NCBI GenBank assembly: GCA_030592635.1
Contig: JAUVIS010000007.1
Location: forward strand, 1-36,152
Length of the DNA: 36,152 nucleotides
Origin: Candidatus Fermentibacteraceae bacterium
GTDB lineage: Bacteria > Fermentibacterota > Fermentibacteria > Fermentibacterales > JCC-6
Direction of reading: 5' to 3'
Shown: piece by piece, positions 15,502 to 23,973 of the stretch
Layout of the letters: every line of letters begins with the position of its first letter
How positions within the stretch are numbered: the stretch's first letter is position 1
Program-made: the position numbers and the translations under genes
Notes under the pieces: model-generated
Databases searched by the model: none
Seen by the model: only the letters and a program-made list of their open reading frames with translations
What the model was told of the DNA's origin: nothing

Positions 15502-16667
15502 CAGCACTATTTCTCGCTCTTTTACTTCAGGGACAGCAGATTGATTCCGTGGAGACCGGCCTGAACCTGGGATTACTCTTTCATTCTACAGCGTCTGCGG
15601 ATTTGAAAGTGGGGCTGAAAACCCTCTCTGCGGATACTCTAACCGTTTTTCCCGGGGGATGCTACAACGGAGACTGGGCTCAACTCAGTGCCACAGCCGC
15701 CCTGGAATATTCCGCGGATTCGACATGTTCGGGCCTTGAACCGGTAAGTGCCGGCGCATTTTTCAGATGGCCGGGCTCACCCTGGATTGCGACTGGAGTT
15801 TCCATGGGACTTGTTGATCCTTTTCTTGCGGGGTTTGATGTTCCCGTTAAGGAGTGGAACGACTATGATGTGATGGATTCCACAGTGGTTACAGTTGAAG
15901 CGGGAGGTCTGCTTGGATTTGACAGCTTCTGGAATCAGTTCGGGGACTCGCTTTCCTGGTATGGTATAAAATCTCCCTGGCTGGGATTCGGAACTGTGAG
16001 CTGGAACGGGATTCAGGAGAATTCGACTGAACTGGAAACCTTCAGCGGCTTTCTTGATCTGAGAAGAGCACAACCATGGTTTCTCTTTGTTAAGGAAAAT
16101 TCGCAGTGGACTTACCTCACGGAGATCAGGGGCTGGCAACCTGTACGGAACCGCTGTATTTCCATTGAGGCGGTTCCCCGTTTGTTCTTCGTGGAAGATT
16201 CCAGCACTGTGGGGCTCACTGGACTTCTTCGAGGAGAAAACAGAACATTAAGCGCTTCTTTCACTGCCGTGATGGATGTTGATAATGGCTCGGAACCTTT
16301 TTTATCTGCCGGGCTGGATGTTCTTTCGGAGACAGGTATTGCATGGTCTCTGGACGCTGAGCTTGATCATTTAAAAGATTTTCATGGTCTCGTATCCGGA
16401 TTCTACAGGATATCGCCAGCTGGATGCGGCGGTTCTCTTGAAATGTTTGATGACAGCCTGAGAGTTACGGCAACGGCACTGTACTCACCGGTCAGGGGTG
16501 TTTCAACAGAACTGTCCGTGATGTCTGACCTGAGTACTGAATCGCCCGAACCCGAGTGTCTGCTCCGTGTATTCGGAGCCCGGGATGACTTTATTGGCGC
16601 GATCACTGTTGAGTGGGGAGAGGGTTCCACCACTATGGGGATGGAGGTGTCTGCATGGATAGACTGA
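15498..16667 (+). CDS. Exported protein of unknown function, probable beta-rich
   Basis: A 389-residue protein starting at TTG 15498, which has AAGGAGG five bases upstream and forms a TTGA overlap with the previous stop. The N-terminus MTALFLALLLQGQQ is a very short hydrophobic signal. The rest is rich in Ser, Gly, Trp, Phe and acidic residues with alternating strands (AGAFFRWPGSPW, SWYGIKSPWLGFGTVSWNG), suggesting a barrel or beta-sandwich exposed at the outer membrane. I recognise no named domain. Translational coupling to the barrel-like gene before it suggests the two work together, perhaps in export or assembly of the glycan. That role is inferred from position alone. Confidence 0.65.
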   Translation: MTALFLALLLQGQQIDSVETGLNLGLLFHSTASADLKVGLKTLSADTLTVFPGGCYNGDWAQLSATAALEYSADSTCSGLEPVSAGAFFRWPGSPWIATGVSMGLVDPFLAGFDVPVKEWNDYDVMDSTVVTVEAGGLLGFDSFWNQFGDSLSWYGIKSPWLGFGTVSWNGIQENSTELETFSGFLDLRRAQPWFLFVKENSQWTYLTEIRGWQPVRNRCISIEAVPRLFFVEDSSTVGLTGLLRGENRTLSASFTAVMDVDNGSEPFLSAGLDVLSETGIAWSLDAELDHLKDFHGLVSGFYRISPAGCGGSLEMFDDSLRVTATALYSPVRGVSTELSVMSDLSTESPEPECLLRVFGARDDFIGAITVEWGEGSTTMGMEVSAWID

Positions 16668-17011
16668 TTGCATTATCTTTACTGCTCTTTTCCTGCGCTG
16701 TCTTCGTGCCGGCTGAAAGGATTGATACCGACCAGCTGGTGTTTCACTATCCGGCGGCTGGCAGGGTTCAGCTCGTCGGGGACTGGAACAGGTGGGGGGG
16801 AGTTACGGGTGCTACCGGTATAGTGAATCCTTCCTGCGGCATTATGGAGAATGATAATGGCGTCTGGACGGCATCACTTCCGGACAATCTGGACAGGGGA
16901 AGGTACAGGTACGCCTTCCTTGTAAACGGGTCGCAATATTTTCCGGATCCCGCGAATCCGGAGCGAACCATATTTATTGAGCATGAGGTTTCGGTTCTTC
17001 TGATTGACTGA
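16655..17011 (+). CDS. Small secreted glycogen-binding-like (CBM48/AMPK-type) domain protein
   Basis: A 118-residue protein starting at ATG 16655 with GGAGG seven bases upstream; the open frame back to 16613 is inside the previous gene. Residues 1-20 are a signal peptide (MDRLIALSLLLFSCAVFVPA). The remainder is a single E-set domain with the pattern of CBM48/AMPK glycogen-binding modules: VQLVGDWNRWGG, then IMENDNGVWTASLP, then GRYRYAFLVNGSQYFPDPAN. No enzyme domain is attached. Such modules bind alpha-glucan in known proteins. Here the secreted form inside a glycan operon suggests a periplasmic carbohydrate-binding or structural role, which is inference. It is followed 17 bases later by a MalK-type ATPase. 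Confidence 0.75.
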   Translation: MDRLIALSLLLFSCAVFVPAERIDTDQLVFHYPAAGRVQLVGDWNRWGGVTGATGIVNPSCGIMENDNGVWTASLPDNLDRGRYRYAFLVNGSQYFPDPANPERTIFIEHEVSVLLID

Positions 17012-17028
17012 GACGAGAGGGGAACAGG

Positions 17029-18078
17029 TTGGCTGCAGTAAGGTTTGAGGCTGTTAGCAAGGTCTACGGCGCGGATTCCAGAGCACTTTCAGATTTTTCG
17101 CTTGATGTTGAAGACGGAGAGCTTCTTGTTCTTGTTGGGCCAAGCGGTTGTGGAAAATCAACAACATTGCGGGTTCTGGCAGGTCTTGAGGAAGCAACAT
17201 CCGGAAGGGTTTTCATTGATGACACTGACATAACCGACGAAACGCCATCAAAGCGTGATATCGCCATGGTATTTCAGAACTACGCTCTCTATCCTCACAT
17301 GACCGTGTTTGACAACATGGCCTTTTCTCTGAAAATGCGTAAGCTGCCTAAAGAGGAGATAAAGCGTTCCGTTACAGAAACCGCTGAGATTCTCGGGATT
17401 TCCGAGTATCTGGAGCGAAAGCCCAAAGAGCTTTCCGGGGGCCAGAGGCAGAGAGTAGCCGTTGGACGGGCGATTGTTCGTCATCCCAGAGTTTTTCTTT
17501 TTGATGAGCCACTTTCCAATCTTGACGCGAAGCTCAGAGTCCAGATGAGAAACGAATTGGCCCGGCTTCACTCACAACTGAAAGCCACAATGATTTATGT
17601 GACACATGACCAGGCGGAAGCCATGACCCTGGGTGACAGAATTGTTGTTCTTAAAGACGGCTTTATTCAACAGGTGGCTCCACCACTGGAAGTCTATAAC
17701 AATCCGTGCAACAGGTTTGTCGCCGGTTTCATTGGAAGTCCAGCCATGAATTTCTTCAAGGCTGAGATAACAGATGGACAGATTCTATCGGCAGGTGGTC
17801 GCCTTGAGATAAACGGAGTGGCTGACGGGATGTACACACTGGGAATCAGACCTGAGGACATTCTTGTGAGGGAGCGGGGACAGTTCATCTGTTCAGTGGA
17901 GGTCGTGGAGACACTGGGCAACGAAAAGGTTGTTATCGGGATCGCCGGAAGCGGCGAGCAGGTCACAGCCAGGTGCAGACCCGAGATTGATATTCATCCG
18001 GGGGGTGAGTTAAGATTCGATATAGACATGACCAATGCTCACCTTTTTGCTGCTGACGGGGTTGAGAGTAAAATATGA
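17029..18078 (+). CDS. ABC transporter ATPase, MalK/UgpC/MsmK type
   Basis: A 349-residue ATPase of the carbohydrate uptake (CUT1) class. It has Walker A GPSGCGKST (37-45), Q-loop VFQNYALYPHMTVFDNM (81-97), signature LSGGQRQRVAVGRA (135-148), Walker B VFLFDEP (155-161), H-loop VTHDQAEA, and a C-terminal TOBE-type regulatory domain from about 235. It is full length for the family. The start is TTG 17029 after AGAGGGGAACAGG. No permease or solute-binding protein is in the window. Either it energises a transporter encoded elsewhere, as MsmK does for several systems, or it has been recruited to this glycan operon. ATGA overlap with the next gene. Confidence 0.92.
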   Translation: MAAVRFEAVSKVYGADSRALSDFSLDVEDGELLVLVGPSGCGKSTTLRVLAGLEEATSGRVFIDDTDITDETPSKRDIAMVFQNYALYPHMTVFDNMAFSLKMRKLPKEEIKRSVTETAEILGISEYLERKPKELSGGQRQRVAVGRAIVRHPRVFLFDEPLSNLDAKLRVQMRNELARLHSQLKATMIYVTHDQAEAMTLGDRIVVLKDGFIQQVAPPLEVYNNPCNRFVAGFIGSPAMNFFKAEITDGQILSAGGRLEINGVADGMYTLGIRPEDILVRERGQFICSVEVVETLGNEKVVIGIAGSGEQVTARCRPEIDIHPGGELRFDIDMTNAHLFAADGVESKI

Positions 18079-19139
18079 TCCTGCTCACCTCGCTGGTCAT
18101 CGCTCTTGTCGTTTCTCTCATAATGACTCCTCTGATGAGTCGTCTGGCCGGTAAGTGGGGTTTTATTGACCGCAAGGGTCAGACGGAAAGCGCGGGCACG
18201 CCTGTAATGGGAGGCATTGCTATTTTCCTGGGGTTTGCCTGTGCCATTGTGGCGGGGATGCTGATTTTTCCCGTTCTTCCGGGTGAAAGCATTGTGGATA
18301 CTGCTTTATCCTGGCGATCCATTTGTATTCTAATGCTGCTGTCCGGTTTTCTAATGGCCCTCACAGGATTTCTTGATGATAAATATGAACTTTCACCGAG
18401 GATGAAGCTCTTTCTTCATTCCGTTGTAGCCACAGTCGCGGGCACCCTGTTTGTAATGAATGGCGCTCAGGTACGGCTTTTTCTGGAAGGAAGCCATCTG
18501 GCATGGCTGGCTGCGCCTGTTACTTTGATCTGGCTTCTTGGAATAACCAACTCGATAAACCTTCTTGATCACGCGGACGGCGTTACAGCGGGCGTATCAG
18601 CCATTTCCGCATTATTCTTCGCTGCACTGAATTTCATGCACGGTAATCCGGCCATAGCATTCATCAGTGTTGCTCTGGCTGGCGCGTCACTTGGGTTTCT
18701 TTTTTTCAACTTTCCACCGGCTTCAACATTTATGGGCGACTGCGGTTCCAATTTTCTGGGTTTTATGCTGGGCATCATAGCCGTTCTCGGAGTATATACG
18801 CCCCGTGGATCAATTCCATATCTGGCAATCCTCTCTCCACTTCTCATTCTGGCGGTACCCATTATTGATACTGTTATGGTTCTTGTTTACCGGAAGAGGC
18901 GTGGAGCTCCTCTTTTTCAGGGAGACAAGAATCACCTGGCGCACAGGCTCATGCGAATGGGGTATTCAAGGAGAACAACCGTGATAATGCTGTACATATT
19001 TTCTGTAATACTGGGAACAATGGCCCTTCTTCTTCCTACCCTGCAGCCTTACCAGGCAATTCTTGCGTTTGTGAACGCCATTGGAGTGATCGGCGTGTTC
19101 ACAATATTCATTGCCCACGGAGAGAAAGGCAACTTCTGA
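18075..19139 (+). CDS. WecA/MraY-family polyprenyl-phosphate HexNAc-1-phosphate transferase
   Basis: A 354-residue polytopic inner-membrane enzyme of the PNPT family, with about ten or eleven helices. It moves a HexNAc-1-phosphate from a UDP-sugar to undecaprenyl phosphate. Visible motifs are GTPVMGGIAI (41-50), FLDDKYELSPRMKLFLH with the DD pair at 101-102, NSINLLDHADGVTAG (159-173), FMGDCGSNFLG, and the cytoplasmic HLAHRLMRMG loop. The last motif and the absence of a peptidoglycan gene context favour WecA/TagO over MraY. It overlaps the ATPase gene (ATGA) and the ligase gene (TGATG). It is the second lipid-carrier priming enzyme in this operon, of a different fold from the one at 13367. Confidence 0.9.
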   Translation: MILLTSLVIALVVSLIMTPLMSRLAGKWGFIDRKGQTESAGTPVMGGIAIFLGFACAIVAGMLIFPVLPGESIVDTALSWRSICILMLLSGFLMALTGFLDDKYELSPRMKLFLHSVVATVAGTLFVMNGAQVRLFLEGSHLAWLAAPVTLIWLLGITNSINLLDHADGVTAGVSAISALFFAALNFMHGNPAIAFISVALAGASLGFLFFNFPPASTFMGDCGSNFLGFMLGIIAVLGVYTPRGSIPYLAILSPLLILAVPIIDTVMVLVYRKRRGAPLFQGDKNHLAHRLMRMGYSRRTTVIMLYIFSVILGTMALLLPTLQPYQAILAFVNAIGVIGVFTIFIAHGEKGNF

Positions 19140-22006
19140 TGAGAACAAAGGTCTCTATGTCATTCACGGTACTGCTGATTGCTGTAATGGCCGGTGTTGT
19201 ATTTGGAATTCTCACAAACAGCAGAAACAGCATTCTTGTTAAAGAGATGTTTTATGTAGCAGGGGGAAGCCTCGCTTCAATGATGGCCGCAGTGTTTCTT
19301 TTTCTTGGAAAGCCATGCTTTAAGCAACGGATTCCAGCAGTTTCCCTTGGCGCGATTGGTGCCGTGCTGGTTCTTATGGTGATAACGCATTTTGCGGGAA
19401 TCGGTTCAACCAACGGGCCTCTCGTTGTTCTCATGCTTCTCTCTCTTGTCGCTCTTACTGTTTCATCACTGCTGTTCATCGATGAATCCCATATCAGGCT
19501 GTTTACAATGATTACGCTTGGATCAGCTGCTGTTATGTTTGTTTACGCCATAATGCAGTGGCAGGGAATCAATATTTTTACCTGGGATGCCGCTCTTACC
19601 AGAAGCGGCAGGAGCACCGGAAGCCTGGGTAATCCCAACCTTCTTGGCGGTTTTGCGTCAGCGATTATTCCTCCTGGCGCAGCATATCTGCTTTCTTTGA
19701 AGAAAATCTCCGCAACTCTCAGATCAGGTATAGCAATCCTGTTTGTCGCACTGGCCACAACCGCTGTTGTCGCGAGCGGAACCAGAGGAAGTGTGATAGG
19801 TGTCACGGCCGGATGCACTGTTCTTTTCATATGGTACTTCAGGAACAGCAGGCAACCTGTCAGGAAACTCATTCCATTTCTTCTTCTCCTTCTGGTGGTG
19901 ATTGCCGCTGTTGCTCTTCCCATGGCCTCCAGACTTTCCGAACTGGATCCAACCGCTGAGGATCAGGGTACCCTTCAGGTGAGAAAAATAATCTGGTCCG
20001 GAGCGTTCATGCTTTTTGCCGATAGCCCTCTGATCGGCCACGGACCTGGATCTTTTCAAATACTTTTTCCGGAATACAGGAATCCGTCCTACAGTATTCT
20101 GGGCGTGAGTCACAATACCCTTCATGCCCACTGCGAGTATCTGGAGATTCTTGCGGATATTGGCATACTGGGGCTCATACTCTGGGGCGCAGCAGCATGG
20201 GGAATGACAGCTCGACTGAAAAAGGCCGATCTGTTCCGGGCAGGTGCCTTTGCCGGAATGGTCGCCATGCTGGCGGAAGCAGTGGTTTCGGTTCATCTGA
20301 GGTGGCCGCCCACAGCTTGGCTGTTCGCAATTCTGGCCATGATTTTTCTTTCCGGAAAAAGTGACCCCGTCCAACCCGGAAGGAAAACCAGAATCAGCGC
20401 TGTGTGCCTGGCAGTGGTGAGTCTTATCCTCGCATCAGGATTTTTTGTGCACTATCTGCCCATGTTACGGTCATCCGAGCTTGTATTCAAAGGCAAGGAC
20501 ATGTTCCTTGCCAGAACAGAGATTGCTATGAAAGGTGCTTATTCGGCTGCTGCTCAATGGGTAAACTCCGGAGATGAAGCAGCTCTTAATGCTGCTGTGG
20601 CTCAATGGCGGAACGCATCGGTTTTTGCGGACAGCGCGGTAATTTATTCAAGACAGGCAACAGAGGTATACCCATACGATCTTGGAGGATGGTATGCTCT
20701 GGGCAGTGCTCATCTAACACGCTACATGGTGATGGAGCCGGTGGTTCCAGCCATGCGCTCGGCTCTGGCGGCGGCAGGGTTATCCCGGCGTTTTACCCGG
20801 CTGGAATTGAGAGAAGAACTGCTCAGGGGAATGGCGGCTTATGACAGTCTTGTAACCATGGCGCCGAACTATGCCGAGGTTCACAACAATCTTGCTCTGG
20901 GTTACTCCAATCTCGGATTGCTGGACGAGTCCATGGAGGAACTGTACGAAGCATACAAGATCCATGCTCACAGGCGGGATGACTATTTTAATCAGGTTTC
21001 CTCTCTTCTCTCCATTCGCCCGAATTCCCGGCACGGTGCCATTCTCTATTTTCATCATGTACTGGCGGGATTCGATATTGAAGCCACCGGAGTGAGGTTA
21101 GAGAAGAATTACCAGAGCATCACGACAAACGCCTGGTTTCTGGTATCAATCCAGCCGGAAAACAAAGCGACTTTGAAGGACGAATTCATCACACTTATTG
21201 AACATTTACTTCCGGCAGAACACCGTGCTGTTCTCAGTGAGAGAATAAGAAACATTGAGAATTATTCTCCCTTCGCCAGCTGGGAGAGTGGTGAAATTCC
21301 TCAAATGAATAATGAAGAGGCCGCTCTGGAATTCCAGCATATGTCGGTCTGTATCGCTTATTCAGGCGCGGCTTTTCCCACAGTATTGCCGCAGGACGCA
21401 AATTACTACAGTTATCCCGCTCTGCTCCTTTTCAGATCAGACTGGAACCTGGAGTTGTATGACCATGTACTGACAACGCTGCTTTATCAGATCGCGATTG
21501 ATCGGAATCTTGATGCCGTAAATACTCTTATACAAAGCGACCGATTTCACGCATCCGTGGAGTCGGGTGTCGCAGAACGGGTAAGGGATATCAGAATTGC
21601 CCTTGGAGGAAGCAGAACGGCCATGAGGGAAGGCTTTGGAATGCCATGGCTCTCAGGCAGTCTTCCGGCACTTATTTCCGACAGTCTCCACTCAAGGATT
21701 GCCTCTGATTCCTTGAACAGCAGGTGGTATCAGATGGAACTGAGAATGACCTTTCTTCTGGTGACTTCTTACTGGTGGGACTACAACATTTTCGCACCGG
21801 AGCAGAACCAGTATCTGCTTGATCGTATCTTCTATTGCAGAGATATGATACGGGAACTTGAGCCTTCTTCATGGCAGAATACCGTATCAGGGATTCTCGC
21901 TGACGAGATCGAGAGGATTGGCTCGCAGACCAATTTTATCTGTCCGTCTACGGTAGGGCTGCTCAGGGATGATCTTGTAAGCGGCGCGGCAAGAGTCTTC
22001 GATTAG
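19139..22006 (+). CDS. O-antigen-ligase-like membrane protein fused to a large TPR-containing region
   Basis: A 955-residue protein. The N-terminal half (about residues 1-440) has roughly a dozen membrane helices and Wzy_C/WaaL-type signatures. These are GSLGNPNLLGGFASAIIPPG near 160, RGSVIG near 215, the periplasmic-loop pattern DSPLIGHGPGSFQ near 297, and HNTLHAHCEYLEILADIG near 325. The C-terminal half is soluble, probably periplasmic, with at least one or two clear TPR units around 570-620 (YAEVHNNLALGYSNLGLLDE) and a long helical region beyond. WaaL-family proteins join a lipid-linked glycan to lipid A core or to protein. The fused TPR part could recruit the acceptor. Last gene of the operon, followed by an intrinsic terminator. 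Confidence 0.85.
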   Translation: MRTKVSMSFTVLLIAVMAGVVFGILTNSRNSILVKEMFYVAGGSLASMMAAVFLFLGKPCFKQRIPAVSLGAIGAVLVLMVITHFAGIGSTNGPLVVLMLLSLVALTVSSLLFIDESHIRLFTMITLGSAAVMFVYAIMQWQGINIFTWDAALTRSGRSTGSLGNPNLLGGFASAIIPPGAAYLLSLKKISATLRSGIAILFVALATTAVVASGTRGSVIGVTAGCTVLFIWYFRNSRQPVRKLIPFLLLLLVVIAAVALPMASRLSELDPTAEDQGTLQVRKIIWSGAFMLFADSPLIGHGPGSFQILFPEYRNPSYSILGVSHNTLHAHCEYLEILADIGILGLILWGAAAWGMTARLKKADLFRAGAFAGMVAMLAEAVVSVHLRWPPTAWLFAILAMIFLSGKSDPVQPGRKTRISAVCLAVVSLILASGFFVHYLPMLRSSELVFKGKDMFLARTEIAMKGAYSAAAQWVNSGDEAALNAAVAQWRNASVFADSAVIYSRQATEVYPYDLGGWYALGSAHLTRYMVMEPVVPAMRSALAAAGLSRRFTRLELREELLRGMAAYDSLVTMAPNYAEVHNNLALGYSNLGLLDESMEELYEAYKIHAHRRDDYFNQVSSLLSIRPNSRHGAILYFHHVLAGFDIEATGVRLEKNYQSITTNAWFLVSIQPENKATLKDEFITLIEHLLPAEHRAVLSERIRNIENYSPFASWESGEIPQMNNEEAALEFQHMSVCIAYSGAAFPTVLPQDANYYSYPALLLFRSDWNLELYDHVLTTLLYQIAIDRNLDAVNTLIQSDRFHASVESGVAERVRDIRIALGGSRTAMREGFGMPWLSGSLPALISDSLHSRIASDSLNSRWYQMELRMTFLLVTSYWWDYNIFAPEQNQYLLDRIFYCRDMIRELEPSSWQNTVSGILADEIERIGSQTNFICPSTVGLLRDDLVSGAARVFD

Positions 22007-22068
22007 TCGCGGCACTTGATATACTAATAATTATGCCGTAGATTAGCGGTACTTGTGCTGTCTTTGGC

Positions 22069-22091
22069 ATGGGCGCGTTGCGCCCATTTTT
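22069..22091 (+). terminator. Intrinsic terminator of the glycan operon
   Basis: ATGGGCGC (22069-22076), loop GTT, and GCGCCCAT (22080-22087) form a perfect eight-base-pair GC-rich stem. Its last T runs into TTTT (22088-22091), a short U-tract. It lies 62 bases after the stop of the ligase gene. Confidence 0.8.
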
Positions 22092-22099
22092 GCTATACT
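22091..22099 (+). promoter_or_regulatory. Extended -10 promoter of the rimP-nusA-infB operon
   Basis: TGCTATACT matches the extended -10 pattern TGnTATAAT with one mismatch. No good -35 is seen at the proper distance because the terminator stem occupies that place. The transcript would start near 22106, about 30 bases before the rimP start. Confidence 0.45.
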
Positions 22100-22134
22100 G
22101 CTGGTCTAACATCAGCATTTACGGAGGTTTGCCC

Positions 22135-22554
22135 TTGGCTCATGATGATGTACTGGAACATGTTGAAGGAATTGTGAAAGAATCCGATCTTCTTCTCGTA
22201 GACATGAATCTATTTCAGGCCGGAAGAAGAAGGGTTCTTCGTGTGCTTGTTGATAAAGTCGGCAGAGTAGGCCTTGACGAGTGCGCCCGACTGTCCAGAA
22301 CCATTGCCAATGCCATAGAGACACTTGATTTAATCAACGGTGCTTATACCCTTGAAGTAAGCTCCCCGGGTATTGGAAGACAGCTGTCCACTGAAAATGA
22401 CTGGATTCGCTGTGCAGGAAGAAAACTGGAAGTAAAAACAGAGTCCGAAGAATTTGTGAGCATTCTCGCGAATTATTCAGAAGGGCTTTTAACATTTGAG
22501 GACGGCAGAGTCACCGATGCTGGAAGTGTACTTGCTGCCCGGGAAGTCATTTAA
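22135..22554 (+). CDS. rimP: Ribosome maturation factor RimP
   Basis: A 139-residue cytoplasmic protein needed for 30S subunit maturation. It has the two-domain RimP layout: an N-terminal alpha/beta domain with LLLVDMNLFQAGRRRVLRVL, VDKVGRVGLDECARLSR and YTLEVSSPGIGRQL, then a small SH3-like C-terminal domain ending AAREVI. The start is TTG 22135 with GGAGG seven bases upstream. The open frame back to 22069 would begin inside the terminator stem and is not used. First gene of the conserved rimP-nusA-infB cluster; nusA begins 13 bases later. Confidence 0.93.
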   Translation: MAHDDVLEHVEGIVKESDLLLVDMNLFQAGRRRVLRVLVDKVGRVGLDECARLSRTIANAIETLDLINGAYTLEVSSPGIGRQLSTENDWIRCAGRKLEVKTESEEFVSILANYSEGLLTFEDGRVTDAGSVLAAREVI

Positions 22555-22567
22555 CAGGAGGGATCAA

Positions 22568-23947
22568 TTGGCGGATTTTGAGAGAATAGACGCTCTCGCC
22601 AGTCTGGTGAGGGAAAAAGGGGTGAACAGGGAGATTCTTCTCAGGAGCCTTCACGCGGGTCTTGCCAGGGCTTCTCTGAAAGAATACGGGGAAGAACAGG
22701 AAATCAAGGTCACCTGGGAGCAGGGCAGCGGTGATATTCGCATGGAAGCCTTGAAGACAGTAGTGGAGAAAGTCGCCAGAAGAAAAACTCATCTGGAGAT
22801 CGATCTGAAGAAGGCACGAAAGCTTGATCGAAACTGTGAACTGGGTGATCAGGTCGCGGTTCCCATCAGCATTGCCGACTTTGGAAGAGCTGCTGTAAAC
22901 GAGTTCAGATCAGAGTTTCTTCTGCTGGTAAAGTCCGCGGAGAGAAATCAGGTCTGGAAAGAATACGAAGACAGGATTGGATCAATCATTCCCCGGTGCA
23001 GAGTTCAGCAGGTTTACAGGAACAGAATTCTTATCCAGGTTGCCGGCAGTATTGAGGCCGTTGTTCCCGCGGATGAGAGAGCCAGGGGTGAGAGGTACGA
23101 TCAGGGTGATTCCATTACTCCTGTTCTCATCAGAGTGGAAAGACCTGAGAGTCTTGAACCTCAGCTTGTTCTTTCCAGAGCAACTCCTGAGCTTGTCAGG
23201 AGGCTTTTTGAAAGAGAAGCTCCCGAGATTGAGGAAGGCATAGTCAACATCAAAGTTATTGCCCGCGAACCCGGAGTCAGATCAAAAATTGCAGTTTCCA
23301 GTACAGATATGCGAATTGACGCTGTAGGTGCCTTTGTGGGCATGAAGGGAACCAGAGTTCAATCGGTGATGAGAGAACTGAACGGTGAGCGTATTGATAT
23401 TCTCCCATGGACCAGAGACCGGTATGTACTTGCCTCCCAGGCGCTGGCGCCGGCCACTGTGTTGAATATAGAGTCTGAACAGTCTTTCAACCGCGAAACC
23501 GGAGAAATGGAAGATATTCTCGTAGCTGTTGTTCCTGATGATCAGCTCTCCCTCGCGATAGGCAGGAACGGGCACAATGTGCGACTTGCCGGACAGCTTG
23601 TCGAGCGCAGGATTGATCTGAAGACCCGGAGTCAGTGGGAAGAAGAGAATCGCTGGGAGAACATGCTCAGGGTTGATGTGAGCGAACTGCCCGGCGTGAA
23701 TGAAAAACTTGCTGAGAGGCTGAGCAGATCAGGTTATGATTCAGCACAGATAATACTGGAATCAACAGAGGAGGAATTGCAGGAAGTTCAGGGTGTTGGT
23801 CCTGTGAAACTTAAGCAGATATTGAAAGAGGCTGCTGAGCTTGTTGATCAGAGAGTGCATCAGATAGAGGCAGCAAAAAAACTTGAGCAGAATAATTCAT
23901 CTGAGTCTGAAAATGAAGCAGAGGAAGCCACTGAGGACAAAGAATAA
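22568..23947 (+). CDS. nusA: Transcription termination/antitermination factor NusA
   Basis: A 459-residue RNA polymerase-binding factor. It has an N-terminal NusA domain (about 1-125), an S1 domain (about 130-200) and two KH domains (about 225-365, with VGAFVGMKGTRVQSVMRELN and LSLAIGRNGHNVRLAGQL). A helix-hairpin-helix region follows at about 385-430 (LPGVNEKLAERLSRSGYD, VQGVGPVKLKQIL), then an acidic tail. The start TTG 22568 has AGGAGG six bases upstream; an open extension to 22496 lies inside rimP and is rejected. All expected domains are present. Expressed with rimP and infB. Confidence 0.95.
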   Translation: MADFERIDALASLVREKGVNREILLRSLHAGLARASLKEYGEEQEIKVTWEQGSGDIRMEALKTVVEKVARRKTHLEIDLKKARKLDRNCELGDQVAVPISIADFGRAAVNEFRSEFLLLVKSAERNQVWKEYEDRIGSIIPRCRVQQVYRNRILIQVAGSIEAVVPADERARGERYDQGDSITPVLIRVERPESLEPQLVLSRATPELVRRLFEREAPEIEEGIVNIKVIAREPGVRSKIAVSSTDMRIDAVGAFVGMKGTRVQSVMRELNGERIDILPWTRDRYVLASQALAPATVLNIESEQSFNRETGEMEDILVAVVPDDQLSLAIGRNGHNVRLAGQLVERRIDLKTRSQWEEENRWENMLRVDVSELPGVNEKLAERLSRSGYDSAQIILESTEEELQEVQGVGPVKLKQILKEAAELVDQRVHQIEAAKKLEQNNSSESENEAEEATEDKE

Positions 23948-23973
23948 ACGAGGCCTGGAAGAAGGTGATTTCC

